Shown piece by piece: positions 18,200 to 27,922 of a stretch of DNA of 64,000 bases. Numbering within the stretch: position 1 is the first letter of the stretch; every line of letters starts with the position of its first letter. The position numbers and the translations under genes are program-made. The notes beneath the pieces are model-generated. The model was given only the letters and a program-made list of their open reading frames with translations, made no database searches and was not told the DNA's origin. The DNA comes from Anaerolineales bacterium UBA6055 (lineage in GTDB: Bacteria > Chloroflexota > Anaerolineae > Aggregatilineales > Phototrophicaceae), in assembly GCA_002428985.1 (NCBI GenBank), contig DIYL01000048.1, positions 73,061 through 137,060 of the forward strand, written 5' to 3'.

Positions 18200-19054
18200 C
18201 TAACACCATACGATTGGATTACCTGTACAAACTGATGCGTGGCAAATACGTCTTAATGGCTCGAGGATATATTTAAAATGAGAGGCTTCCATAATGCGGA
18301 GTTCAACGTGCATTGCCGATGGATACTGTGGCATGATGAGCTTACCTGCCCCCATCATGTGATATTGAATCAGCGGAATATTGGTTGCAAACTTGGCTTC
18401 TGTCTCGGCACAATAAAATTCCACATGCAAGGGCTTACCAGATGTATCGCGTTTAAAGACACGTTGCTCAAATTGTTTGGCACGGAATTTTTCTTCCCAT
18501 GTATCTGGATCATCCGGTGATTCATGTTGGATAAAAAATCCATTCGGGTCAACACCCATACGATACCCACCGTCTTTATTGAGGACGAACACACCTTTAG
18601 TCGCTACAATATATTCTTGGATAACTTTCTGATCAACCGTGTTAACGAGAAATGCATTTTTAGTGTGATGAACAAGTCGTGTAAAACGATCAAGCTCTTG
18701 TATCATCCGTAGCGCATGCGGGGCTGTTGTAAAACCGCTGTTATTACGTGGGAGTTCTTGCTTCAATATCGGGAAAAACTTCCAACCGATTTGTGTGAGC
18801 GATTGTAAAAATGCCAAATAACCCGTCCAATTAGCAATATCTTCGCTCACCAATTCCATATCTTCATGTTCACAGGCAGTCTGCATCCAGTCTTGCACAG
18901 TGTCATGTTCATATTCATAACCTTCATAGGGTAAGTCTAAACCGAGCACCCCATCTATATCAAACCGAAAACGAGTAAGCCATTCCGGCAATGGAAACGG
19001 AGTTGTTTTACCGCGTCGATAACAGGCACAATTGACATATGCACTTAATCCCAT
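18200..19054 (-). CDS. Protein of unknown function with N-terminal Cys cluster
   Basis: 284 residues if started at the ATG at 19054, which has AAAGG upstream; an earlier ATG at 19093 would add 13 residues. The N-terminus MGLSAYVNCACYRRGKT, followed by 'PLPEWLTRF', is reminiscent of a family of uncharacterised proteins with an N-C-x-C motif, but I cannot name it. No signal peptide, membrane segment or enzyme motif; Cys also occur near the C-terminus (CHASVC). It lies between patatin and sulfatase genes on the same strand. Confidence 0.6.
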   Translation of the reverse strand: MGLSAYVNCACYRRGKTTPFPLPEWLTRFRFDIDGVLGLDLPYEGYEYEHDTVQDWMQTACEHEDMELVSEDIANWTGYLAFLQSLTQIGWKFFPILKQELPRNNSGFTTAPHALRMIQELDRFTRLVHHTKNAFLVNTVDQKVIQEYIVATKGVFVLNKDGGYRMGVDPNGFFIQHESPDDPDTWEEKFRAKQFEQRVFKRDTSGKPLHVEFYCAETEAKFATNIPLIQYHMMGAGKLIMPQYPSAMHVELRIMEASHFKYILEPLRRICHASVCTGNPIVWC

Positions 19055-19219
19055 TGAGAGGCCTTTCGCAATGTTGTGAGATAGTAATAGCAATGTGGTG
19101 TGGTGTGTGAGTAGGTCATGAGGATATGTCTTTCTAACTATGATGATATAGTTCTATTATATGACCACTCTTGACCCATTGGCAACCCTTTTGTGCAAAT
19201 AGTATTATTCATTGTGGGC

Positions 19220-19241
19220 GGGAGTGCATACAGACACTCCC
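19220..19241. terminator. Hairpin after the sulfatase gene
   Basis: GGGAGTG (19220-19226) pairs with CACTCCC (19235-19241). It follows the sulfatase stop (19283) on the minus strand and has no clear T run. Confidence 0.5.
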
Positions 19242-19282
19242 ATATAGTTAATCTCACAACAGACGTTATATTGCAATAATGC

Positions 19283-20581
19283 CTAAAGAATCGGTGATGT
19301 CGGGCCATTGGGTGATGGATCATCAGGATCGTTGGCAATTGCTCCTACTGGAGCGTGAACAACGCCAGCTTGTAATGGATCATCGGTGTCTGCCATCCAC
19401 TGTGCTAAACGTGATTGCAAGTCGTTTAACACATTCGCATATCGTGTATCGGTCATCAAATTATTGGTTTCGTTCGGGTCAAACATAAGGTCATAGAGTT
19501 GCTCTTGCGGTGGGGCAATCTCTTGGTATCCAGCTTCAAGCCATTCATCTTTACTCAGGCTATCATCGATATTGGGCAAGACAGGTGCATCCCGATCATC
19601 ATAACGTCGGATGTATTTATAGCGATCAGTACGAATAGCACGCTTCGGCTCATAAGAAGCGTGATAATTGACCTCGGCAAAGACCTCATCACGGATTGAC
19701 TCAGCTTGACCGTTAATTAATGGCAACATCGAGACACCCTGCAAATAGTCGGGCGGGTCAATTTCTAGCAAATCACATAAGGTCGGGAATATGTCGATAT
19801 GGCTGACCATTGCATCAACCACACGCCCGCCCGTGAAGGTCTCCGTACCTTGCATGATGAGTGATATTCCCATGCCAGCATCGGTTAAATTACACTTCAT
19901 ACCAGGGAAAGCTAGACCGTGGTCAGTCGTAGAAATCACAAGCGTATTGTTTCGCAATCCATTACTATCGAGCGCATCCAAAACTTGTCGGATATTATCA
20001 TCGAGGATTTGTGCCATCGCGATATAATTTGCCATATCTTCGCGCACGCGTGGCGTATCCGGTAATGGCGCAGGTGGCTGGATATAATTCGGATTGATGT
20101 CATGCTCGGTCGGGAATTCGCGATGTGTCTCAAAGAAACCGACTGCCAAGAAAAATGGTTCAGATGGTGCATCATTTAAAAAGTCGACAGCCTTTAAGTG
20201 TGGGTCATCCGTTCCCAGTAGGTGATCGTAGCCGATTTCCTCAGCACCATTATTGGTAAATTTTGCTGCGACGTGCTGGATGCCAGCTAGTGCAGAGGTA
20301 TACCCGGCAGGCTTGAGCGTGTGAATGATATGCTGTTTATAGTCGTTGAGCGCAAAACCACGATGCGCCAAGCCTAACATGCCGTTACTATGCGGATACT
20401 GACCTGTCAGCAAAGATGCACGGCTCGGTGAACAAGTGGGTGCCGCGCAAAACGCTTGCCGGAACAATACGCCGTCTTCTGCCAGTTGTTGCAATGTCGG
20501 CGTTGGGATGGCATGTCCATAAGGCTGAATATAACGTCCAGTATCATGTGAATGGATATAGAGGATATTAGGCTTGGGCAT
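19283..20581 (-). CDS. Sulfatase (heparan N-sulfatase/sulfamidase-like)
   Basis: 432 residues. Hydrolyses sulfate esters or sulfamates using a formylglycine made from Cys50 in the C-x-P-S-R motif (CSPSRASLLTG, residues 50-60). Metal ligands: Asp13 region 'HSHDTGRYIQPYG', and 'STTDHGLAFPG' for the second metal-binding Asp-His. 'PYGHAIPTPTLQQLAEDGVLF' (split at PTPTLQQLA) is the usual N-terminal pattern. The order CSPSRASLLTG...HSNGMLGL resembles human N-sulfoglucosamine sulfohydrolase. No signal peptide is visible, so it may act in the cytoplasm. No anaerobic sulfatase-maturing enzyme is in the window. Confidence 0.92.
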   Translation of the reverse strand: MPKPNILYIHSHDTGRYIQPYGHAIPTPTLQQLAEDGVLFRQAFCAAPTCSPSRASLLTGQYPHSNGMLGLAHRGFALNDYKQHIIHTLKPAGYTSALAGIQHVAAKFTNNGAEEIGYDHLLGTDDPHLKAVDFLNDAPSEPFFLAVGFFETHREFPTEHDINPNYIQPPAPLPDTPRVREDMANYIAMAQILDDNIRQVLDALDSNGLRNNTLVISTTDHGLAFPGMKCNLTDAGMGISLIMQGTETFTGGRVVDAMVSHIDIFPTLCDLLEIDPPDYLQGVSMLPLINGQAESIRDEVFAEVNYHASYEPKRAIRTDRYKYIRRYDDRDAPVLPNIDDSLSKDEWLEAGYQEIAPPQEQLYDLMFDPNETNNLMTDTRYANVLNDLQSRLAQWMADTDDPLQAGVVHAPVGAIANDPDDPSPNGPTSPIL

Positions 20582-20614
20582 AACAACGACTCCTAAACAG
20601 GTGGTCTATATAAA

Positions 20615-21682
20615 TTATTCGGTTGATGCTTCCGGCGATAAATCGACAATATCAAGTGCAAACGGTAACTGTGGGCTGGTGCCAAATCCGAGACTAAATT
20701 GATTCCAGTTGGTGACAATGAGCGCATCTAACATCGGGTTGTAGACAAGGTCACTCGCTCCACGGAAGTCACGCGCAAGCATCGTGAGATTGTTTCCGTC
20801 GAACCGTGCCACCCGATTAAAGTTGAGTAATGCGACATAAATTTCACCTGTTGGTGCAACATGGATGCCATCAAGCCCAAAGTCGTTGTTGTTATTGTCG
20901 GCGTAGAGCGTTTGTGTACTATCATTGGCTGTGGCTAAATCGGTGGCACTTGCATCCACACTATAGATACGATCACGATTGCTGTCAGTGATTAGAATCA
21001 AATTATTTTCGCGATTATAGGCAAGTCCAGTTGGTGCGCCACTCTCGCCATCACTGGATGGTGGTGGTGTCCACCAAACACCCATGTTTTCGCCCTCAGA
21101 TGAATAGCGCCAAACCCGTGCAGGATCACGATCTGTCACGTAGATGAATCCTTCGGCATCCACGGTAATATCATCCGGCAGAACAATCCCAATAGTCTCG
21201 TTATTCGGAATTTCGACGATAGAGGATAATGTACCATCTTGATACTTCCAGATGATCGCCCCCATCGCATCCAATGCAACAATACGATCAAGGATATAGA
21301 GTGTACCGTCGGGTGCAACATCTAATCCCGTGATTGATCCGACGCGATTGCGGACACCTTCAGCTTCGGAGATGAATTTATCTGGCGTAATCATCCACAA
21401 CGCACCCGATGAATAACTGCCTGTGTAGAGTGTGCCATCATCTGCGATTGTGATCGCGGCGGGGTACGAATCGTCATCGGGGAGTTCGATATATTCCGTC
21501 ACAGTGACGTTCTCATCAACTGCTACGGCAATACTACGGGGGGCAGACCCCAATACCCACCATGTCGCAGCGATAATCAGTCCAATCCCGATGACAATGG
21601 TTAAGATTAACATGATGAAGGCGCGCAACCGTAAAAGAAGTTTGTCACGTTGCTCGACTTGTTCTGTTTGTTTTTTGGTCAT
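20615..21682 (-). CDS. Membrane-anchored NHL/SMP-30-type beta-propeller protein
   Basis: 355 residues from the ATG at 21682, chosen because GAGGAAAAC lies just upstream; longer versions would start without a ribosome site. N-terminus MTKKQTEQVEQRDKLLLRLR is charged, followed by one membrane segment (residues ~22-45, AFIMLILTIVIGIGLIIAAT). The extracellular part has propeller blades: 'AITIADDGTLYTGSYSSG', 'GLDVAPDGTLYILD', 'DDITVDAEGFIYVTDRD', 'GIHVAPTGEIYVALL'. This matches SMP-30/gluconolactonase-like or NHL propellers. It lies 33 bases upstream of the sulfatase gene, so the two probably form an operon. Confidence 0.8.
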   Translation of the reverse strand: MTKKQTEQVEQRDKLLLRLRAFIMLILTIVIGIGLIIAATWWVLGSAPRSIAVAVDENVTVTEYIELPDDDSYPAAITIADDGTLYTGSYSSGALWMITPDKFISEAEGVRNRVGSITGLDVAPDGTLYILDRIVALDAMGAIIWKYQDGTLSSIVEIPNNETIGIVLPDDITVDAEGFIYVTDRDPARVWRYSSEGENMGVWWTPPPSSDGESGAPTGLAYNRENNLILITDSNRDRIYSVDASATDLATANDSTQTLYADNNNNDFGLDGIHVAPTGEIYVALLNFNRVARFDGNNLTMLARDFRGASDLVYNPMLDALIVTNWNQFSLGFGTSPQLPFALDIVDLSPEASTE

Positions 21683-21961
21683 GTTTTCCTCAAGACTAAC
21701 AATAAAGATACATAGATATTGTAATGGACTCGCTGATGCCTGCCTATCACTATCTCGCAATCATTTATTAAATTCACAGATAACAGGTGATTGCTTTTTC
21801 TTCTAACCTCTCAAATGACAAACAAACCTTAAACCTTACACTCCGTAATTATTGTTATACTGAGGTTGATGTCTGTCTGCATTAAAGTCATTCAACTATA
21901 TGGGGACGATTAAAGGGCATCATATGGATTTCGCAAACAAATGTCATGAAAAGAGGCACAT

Positions 21962-24850
21962 ATGGCAGACACATTTAATATGTCGGATGTCTTCATCTCC
22001 TATTCGCGTAAAGATAGTGATTTTGCCCATAAGGTATATGATGCCTTCAAAAACATTGACAAAGAAGTCTGGGTCGATTTTGAGGATATTCCATTGTCTG
22101 CTGATTGGTGGAAAGAGATTGAAGCGGGGATTGATGCCGCTGAGACCTTTATCTTCATCCTAACACCCGATTCCGTACAGTCTGATATTTGTCGTCAAGA
22201 GATTGACCACGCGGTCAAAGCTAATAAACGGATTGTACCAATTTTGCATCGCGAGATTGTTGAAGATGCTGACAAAGAGAAAATCCATGAGCAAGTAAGT
22301 TCGCATAATTGGATTTTCTTCCGTGAAGAGGATAACTTCGATGATGCATTTAAGCAGTTACTCGATGCAGTCGAGACCGACCTCGACCACAACCGCACCC
22401 ATACACGCTTGTTGGTGCGCGCGAAAGAGTGGAGTGATAACAATCAGAATACCTCTTATCTCTTACGAGATGCAGATTTGCAACAAGCCGAAGCGTGGTT
22501 TGCACATGCAGTCAATAAATCACCAAACCCAACCAATTTGCATGCTGAATATATTAACACCAGTCGACTCCATCAAGCGAGACGACAACGTAATATGCTA
22601 TTGGGTGTGACAGTCGCATTAGGTATTGCGATTGCGCTGACAATTTTCTCGGTGTTCCAATGGCGTGATGCTCAGATTGCGCGTGAAATTGCTGATCAAG
22701 CACGTGACGATGCAGAAATTGCCCGTGAAAAGGCAGAAGAAGCAGCAACCCTTGCCCGTAGCCTTGCCTTATCAGCATATACTCAAGATGCCTTGAGTAG
22801 TGACCGAACCGACTTAGCGATGGCATTGGCATTAGAAGCCATTGAAGTCGACGAGAGCCAACCCCAAGTTTTACGGGCTTTACGTGATGCCGCTTATACC
22901 GAAGGTACACGCATTCGAATGATAGAGCACAGTGATTTTGTGCAAGATGTTGATTTTGATTCGCGGGGTGGATTAATCTTATCAGGATCGGATGATGGCA
23001 CTGTCTGTGTATGGGAAAACCGCAACGGACGACTAATTAACTGTCTAGGTGACAATGGTATAGCGCATGATGGTGGTGTGATAGCAGTTGAATTTTTCCG
23101 CGATCGACCTGTTGCCCTCACTGCTGATGAGACGGGTACAATAAAAATGTGGAACGTAAACGGACGTGAAGAAAATTTCAGCTTCATCCGTGAATACACA
23201 TTTGATGAGCCTATCGAATCCATCCGGATTATGCCCGATGGTCAGTCGACATTGATCGGTTTGGAAAGTGGGCTCATGCAAAAATGGATCGTTGATACGG
23301 ATGAGATCATTGACTTCGAAGTCGTTCATAGTGGGGCGATTAATGCGATTGCTGTGTCTAGTGACGGTGAGTGGGCAGTTACAGCGAGCTATGATAGCAC
23401 TGTCATCATTTGGGATATTGAGACAGGTGATCCGCTGGAGATCCTAGAACAACATACCGATCATGTCCTCAGCGTGGCGATCAATGACGATAAATCACAG
23501 ATTCTCACTGGTGCACAAGACAATATTTTCATCTTGTGGGATGTCGAGTCATTAATCCCAATTTATGCCGTCGAAGGACACGAAAGTGGCGTTGCAGATG
23601 TGGCATTCGGTCCTGAATCTACACAAATTACAACTGCATCATGGGATAACTCCATTCGCATCTGGGATAAAAACACGCGCCGTGTATTAAGAGAATTTCA
23701 GGGGCATACCGGCGGGATTACCAGTATCGACATCAGCGATAATGGTGAATTTATTGTATCAGGCTCGTTCGACACTGATGTGCGCTTATGGCAAACCCGT
23801 AGTTTTGTGAATATCGATTTTGTTGAGGGTAATGGTTCAGCCATACAGCATCTGACTTATAGTGAAGATGGACAAATTCTGGCCACCGCACATGATAGTC
23901 AGGAAGTCTTATTGTGGACGGCCGATGAACATGAATATATCAAATCATTAAATGGGCATGATGGACGGGTTGTGAGTGTGGCTGTTAGCCCCAATGGTGA
24001 TCGCGTTGCATCCATTTCGAATACGAATGATTTAGTTGTCTGGGATTGGGAAACTGAGGAAGAACTCACCCGTGTCGAGGATATTGCCGATCGTCTGTAT
24101 ATGGTGCTATTTTCCACCAGTGACGATGAGGTATATGTCGCATTAAAAGACCGGATTGTCTGGTTTGATATTGCAACAGGTGATCAAGTCGGGGAACTGT
24201 TATATCAGGGTGAAATTGGCGGGAATAATTCGGTCTCGATTAGTTCCGATGGTGTTTATCTGTTGGCGGGTTTGCGTGGTGCGACCGATAATCTGCATCT
24301 CTATAATCTCGAAACAGGCGATTTAATTCACAATTTAGAAGGACACAGCGACGGCATCTTGAGTACAGCGTTTAGTGCAGATGGCACTGTCGGTATCAGT
24401 GGGTCTTGGGATAATTCAGCTCGTGTTTGGGATCTAGAGACAGGACGCACGCTACATACACTCATCGCTCATACCGAACGTGTTTCGACGGTTGATATTA
24501 CCGAGGATGGAAAGTATGCGATCACAGGTAGTAATGACCGTAGCATGCACCTGTGGGATCTAGAGCGCGGCACTGACGAATTAGAATATAACGGACATAC
24601 CGACCGGATTCAGACAGTTCAATTCCACCCGAATAACCGTGAGATGATCACCAGTTCAATTGACTCGACGGCGAATGTATGGCGTTTCCCACACCCGCTA
24701 GATCAGTTACTTGGTTGGGTTGATAACAATCGTCACATTCCAGAGTTGAATTGTACCGAGCGCGAGGTATACCAAATCGAGCCCCTGTGTGAGGATGAAA
24801 ATGCACCCATCGTTGAAGCGGACGATGAAGACGACGATGACGAAGATTAA
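21962..24850 (+). CDS. TIR domain - transmembrane - WD40 propeller protein
   Basis: 962 residues, start supported by AGAGG upstream. Residues 8-140 are a TIR domain (DVFISYSRKDSDFAHKVY; 'VWVDFEDIPLSADWW'; Glu52 in KEIEAGI at the position of the NADase glutamate). Residues ~216-235 (MLLGVTVALGIAIALTIFSV) form one membrane segment, followed by a helical Ala/Arg/Glu-rich stalk with a 'SLALSAYTQDAL' motif. Residues ~310-930 are about 14 WD40 repeats ('GAINAIAVSSDGEWAVTASYD', 'VWDLETGRTLHTL'). The tail is strongly acidic (DDEDDDDED). Family knowledge: TIR domains either assemble signalling complexes or cleave NAD+. Inferred: membrane signalling or suicide effector with a WD40 sensor. Confidence 0.92.
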   Translation: MADTFNMSDVFISYSRKDSDFAHKVYDAFKNIDKEVWVDFEDIPLSADWWKEIEAGIDAAETFIFILTPDSVQSDICRQEIDHAVKANKRIVPILHREIVEDADKEKIHEQVSSHNWIFFREEDNFDDAFKQLLDAVETDLDHNRTHTRLLVRAKEWSDNNQNTSYLLRDADLQQAEAWFAHAVNKSPNPTNLHAEYINTSRLHQARRQRNMLLGVTVALGIAIALTIFSVFQWRDAQIAREIADQARDDAEIAREKAEEAATLARSLALSAYTQDALSSDRTDLAMALALEAIEVDESQPQVLRALRDAAYTEGTRIRMIEHSDFVQDVDFDSRGGLILSGSDDGTVCVWENRNGRLINCLGDNGIAHDGGVIAVEFFRDRPVALTADETGTIKMWNVNGREENFSFIREYTFDEPIESIRIMPDGQSTLIGLESGLMQKWIVDTDEIIDFEVVHSGAINAIAVSSDGEWAVTASYDSTVIIWDIETGDPLEILEQHTDHVLSVAINDDKSQILTGAQDNIFILWDVESLIPIYAVEGHESGVADVAFGPESTQITTASWDNSIRIWDKNTRRVLREFQGHTGGITSIDISDNGEFIVSGSFDTDVRLWQTRSFVNIDFVEGNGSAIQHLTYSEDGQILATAHDSQEVLLWTADEHEYIKSLNGHDGRVVSVAVSPNGDRVASISNTNDLVVWDWETEEELTRVEDIADRLYMVLFSTSDDEVYVALKDRIVWFDIATGDQVGELLYQGEIGGNNSVSISSDGVYLLAGLRGATDNLHLYNLETGDLIHNLEGHSDGILSTAFSADGTVGISGSWDNSARVWDLETGRTLHTLIAHTERVSTVDITEDGKYAITGSNDRSMHLWDLERGTDELEYNGHTDRIQTVQFHPNNREMITSSIDSTANVWRFPHPLDQLLGWVDNNRHIPELNCTEREVYQIEPLCEDENAPIVEADDEDDDDED

Positions 24851-24875
24851 TATACTGCTTTGACTGAATATTGAA

Positions 24876-24899
24876 CGGGGTCAAGATATGACGACCCCG
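24876..24899. terminator. Hairpin between convergent TIR-WD40 and SDR genes
   Basis: CGGGGTC (24876-24882) pairs with GACCCCG (24893-24899). It lies just after the TIR-WD40 stop and before the SDR stop on the other strand; no T run. Confidence 0.5.
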
Positions 24900-24944
24900 C
24901 CCATTAGAATAAGAAACGATGTACAGATCACCCAAGGTGTATAT

Positions 24945-25643
24945 CTACAGCCCGTGTGTGATACCACCATCAACCAAAATATTCTGCCCAGTGATATATC
25001 CCGATGCTGATGATGCGAGGAACAAGGCTGTCTGTCCAATTTCTACAGTTGTTCCGGCACGATTCATGGGGATTTGTTCGCGGGTCTCATCACCTACATC
25101 CCATGTCTCGATAAATCCCGGTAAGATGCTATTCATACGGATGCCATCTTTGGCATAACGATCAGCATATAATTTGGTGAAAGCCGATAGCGATGAGCGA
25201 ACAGCCGATGAAACCGGAAACCCGAGGTTCGGTTCAACTGCGCCGAATGCGGTGATATTAACGAATGCACCATTGCCTTGTTTAAGCATAATCGGCGTGA
25301 CCAATCGCGCTAAGCGAACGACACTCATCAAAATTAGATCGAGTGCAAAATGCCAATCTTCGTCAGGGATGTCGAGTAATTCGCCCTTTGGTGGGTGTCC
25401 AGTATTGTTAATCACAGCATCAATTCGTCCGTATTCATCCATTGCGAGATCAACTAATTTTTGTAAATCGTCGGGGTTGGTCACATCGCCCTGTAACGCC
25501 ACACCACCGAGTTCGGTTGCTAGTGCGTGGACACTTGCCGACCGTGCCATGAGCACAACATGATACCCCGCATCTGCTAAAACCCGTGCGCAGCCTGCAC
25601 CCATACCTTTACTTGCTGCTGTTATAATTGCAACGTCTGCCAT
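24945..25643 (-). CDS. Short-chain dehydrogenase/reductase fold protein lacking the YxxxK pair
   Basis: 232 residues, Rossmann fold. N-terminal cofactor loop 'ITAASKGMGAGCARVLADAG' has Ala in place of the first Gly; 'DAVINNTGHPPKG' is the NNxG motif; 'PGFIETWDVGD' and 'GQNILVDGGITHGL' are typical FabG-type C-terminal motifs. The region that normally reads Y-x-x-x-K is 'PVSSAVRSSLSAFTKLYAD', so the catalytic Tyr and Lys appear replaced by Ser/Val and Arg. Atypical SDRs of this type are known to exist and may bind NAD(P) without standard catalysis. Substrate unknown. Confidence 0.85.
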   Translation of the reverse strand: MADVAIITAASKGMGAGCARVLADAGYHVVLMARSASVHALATELGGVALQGDVTNPDDLQKLVDLAMDEYGRIDAVINNTGHPPKGELLDIPDEDWHFALDLILMSVVRLARLVTPIMLKQGNGAFVNITAFGAVEPNLGFPVSSAVRSSLSAFTKLYADRYAKDGIRMNSILPGFIETWDVGDETREQIPMNRAGTTVEIGQTALFLASSASGYITGQNILVDGGITHGL

Positions 25644-25797
25644 CTGCCTACCTTTCTTGTTGATGAAATGCTCAATATGGTAAGAGCTTTTTGAGACAAT
25701 GATAAGTGACGATGATCAGAAACATTTCTCAACATGCGCGATGAATAAATGATGGTACACTCAATTGAGAACGATGCTGTAATTGAAGGAGCATACC

Positions 25798-26157
25798 ATG
25801 TCCGATTTTCCACCAATTGATGATTTGATCGGCGCATTAATGGAAGATGGTGACCCGCGCATCCGTGCCGAAGCTGCCCGCCTCATCGGTGAAATGTCGC
25901 ATACGTTAAACGCCGAAGATCGTGAATTTGCAAAACAAGCGCTCAATCGGGCGATGATTGATCCTGATCCATCAGTGTTGATGTCGGTCATGAGTGCGAT
26001 TGGCAAATTTCCAACACAAGTGGAAGAACCCGAAGACGATGTACTGGAAGATGACAGCGCACCTGTCAAAGCCGATGCTTGTGCTGTTTGTGGCCGTCCA
26101 ATGGCGCTAGTCGATGCGGATACCTGTCCACAAGATAATTGCCCCTATAAAGGGTAA
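25798..26157 (+). CDS. Small HEAT-like protein with C-terminal zinc ribbon
   Basis: 119 residues from the ATG at 25798 (GGAG 8 bases upstream); an upstream TTG adds five residues. Residues 10-75 form two HEAT-like helical hairpins (ALMEDGDPRIRAEAARLIGEM and 'DPDPSVLMSVMSAIGKF'). The C-terminus has a zinc-ribbon arrangement, C-x2-C (CAVCGRPM) and C-x4-C (CPQDNC). The downstream methyltransferase gene begins nine bases after its stop, so the pair is an operon. Function unknown; inferred adaptor. Confidence 0.75.
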   Translation: MSDFPPIDDLIGALMEDGDPRIRAEAARLIGEMSHTLNAEDREFAKQALNRAMIDPDPSVLMSVMSAIGKFPTQVEEPEDDVLEDDSAPVKADACAVCGRPMALVDADTCPQDNCPYKG

Positions 26158-26166
26158 GCTCTGCTT

Positions 26167-27732
26167 ATGTCCGATAAATTGAATATTCTGTCAAGCCATC
26201 AGCGGTTGTCACAATCATTATTGTGGGATTTACAACGCCAATTTTTCGAATCGGCTGGGGTTAATGCGTGGCGAAATGAAATTGTCCCACAATATATCAC
26301 CAGCAATCCACATATTGCCCATGCCTATGCCCGGACGATCTTTGGATGGTTACGAGATGTAGCGGATTCCTTAGACTTATCACAACCCGTTTATATTGTT
26401 GAACTAGGCGCTGGATCAGGACGTCTAGCCTATCACCTCCTGAAATCATTCTGGGGATTTTTTGAAGACTCCACACTGAGTCATATTCCGGTGCAATATG
26501 TGCTGACTGATTTTAGCCAATCAACGGTTGATTTCTGGGGAACACAATCCCAACTTAAACCCTTTGTAGAGGATGGCAAACTAGATTTTGCGCGCTTTGA
26601 TGCAGAGTCAAGTACATCGCTACACCTTATTCAGCAAGATATTGAACTATCAGCGGATACTCTCAAAAATCCCGTCATCTTTGTGGCAAACTACTTTTTT
26701 GATGGTCTACGCAAAGATGTATTCCGGCTCAATTTTGGCGACATGCAAGAGAGCCTTGTCACGCTGTTTGCTCCTGATAGTTCTGATGCCAACGATCCTG
26801 CAATTCTCGACCAACTTGAGATTCGTTATCATTATCGTGCAACTCAGCCTGATTACTACACGAATGCCGATTATAACCAACTGCTTGATTTTTATGTCGA
26901 CACACTCGATATGACGCATCTGGTTTTTCCGGTAGGGTCATTGGATTGCATCGGACGTTTATTGGAGATGACAAATCAACGCTTCTTTATGCTGACAGGA
27001 GATAAAGGGTATCATCATGTCTATGATTTAGCATCACGCGGTGAACCAACCATTAAGATGCATGGTAGCTTCTCGATGATGGTTAACTATCATGCAATCG
27101 CTGAGTATGTCCGCTTGTGTAATGGACAATTTTTAGGAACCGATCACCATCACGCTAGCCTCGACATTTGTGGGTTTATCTTTGGGGATTCTTCAGACTA
27201 TCCCGAAACACGACAAGCATTTAAACGTGAAATAGTTGGCGCCAGTCCTGATGATATGTATACGCTCAAGGGGGCAGTCGACGACCAATTGACTGATTTG
27301 GATATCCATCAATTCTTGGCGTTTCTGCGCCTAAACCATTGGGACAGCAGTACATTTTTAGATTATTTACCTGTGTTGCTCGATATTGCTGAGGATGTAT
27401 CTGAACAAATCCGGCAAGAAATATTCCATGCAACACAATCGGTATGGGAGATGTATTACGACATCGGCGAAGTTGATGATTTAGCGGGATCGCTCGGACA
27501 GTTGTTATATGGGTTAGATTATCCCGACGATGCCATTGAATATCTACAACATTCAATACAGCATAAAGGCAAGCAAGCCCAAACGCTGTACCTCATTGCC
27601 CAATGTTATTATGAAGTGGACGATCTTGTGCAAGCCCAGAACTACATTTTGCAAACCCTCGATTTAGCACCTGATATGCAAACCGCAAAACAATTAGATA
27701 CGCGCATCCAGCAAGAAATTCGTACTTCATAA
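26167..27732 (+). CDS. SAM-dependent methyltransferase (MidA-like) with C-terminal TPR
   Basis: 521 residues. Motif I for S-adenosylmethionine binding is 'VYIVELGAGSGRLAYHLL' (residues ~76-93); 'YVLTDFSQSTVDFW' and 'VIFVANYFFDGLRKDVFRL' follow as in MidA/NDUFAF7-type arginine methyltransferases ('ANEfFDalP' becomes ANYFFDGLR). Residues ~440-515 form TPR-like helical repeats ('YGLDYPDDAIEYLQHSIQ', 'AQTLYLIAQCYYEVDDLVQAQNYI'). Predicted protein methyltransferase, cytosolic. Target unknown; the TPR part probably recruits it. Confidence 0.75.
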   Translation: MSDKLNILSSHQRLSQSLLWDLQRQFFESAGVNAWRNEIVPQYITSNPHIAHAYARTIFGWLRDVADSLDLSQPVYIVELGAGSGRLAYHLLKSFWGFFEDSTLSHIPVQYVLTDFSQSTVDFWGTQSQLKPFVEDGKLDFARFDAESSTSLHLIQQDIELSADTLKNPVIFVANYFFDGLRKDVFRLNFGDMQESLVTLFAPDSSDANDPAILDQLEIRYHYRATQPDYYTNADYNQLLDFYVDTLDMTHLVFPVGSLDCIGRLLEMTNQRFFMLTGDKGYHHVYDLASRGEPTIKMHGSFSMMVNYHAIAEYVRLCNGQFLGTDHHHASLDICGFIFGDSSDYPETRQAFKREIVGASPDDMYTLKGAVDDQLTDLDIHQFLAFLRLNHWDSSTFLDYLPVLLDIAEDVSEQIRQEIFHATQSVWEMYYDIGEVDDLAGSLGQLLYGLDYPDDAIEYLQHSIQHKGKQAQTLYLIAQCYYEVDDLVQAQNYILQTLDLAPDMQTAKQLDTRIQQEIRTS

Positions 27733-27922
27733 TGGTTTAATTTTTGTTATAATTTATTTGACCTGTGTGTAAAATAGAATCTTAATTCTTTTTATATACT
27801 TTTAGGTCATAAACTAAAAGTAATACGATGTCATATACAGGTAACATGGCGCAATCATCTCAAATCGTCACTGCCTGCGAGTTTACCAACTGTTGAGAAA
27901 TACTATTTGAGGACTTTTATAA

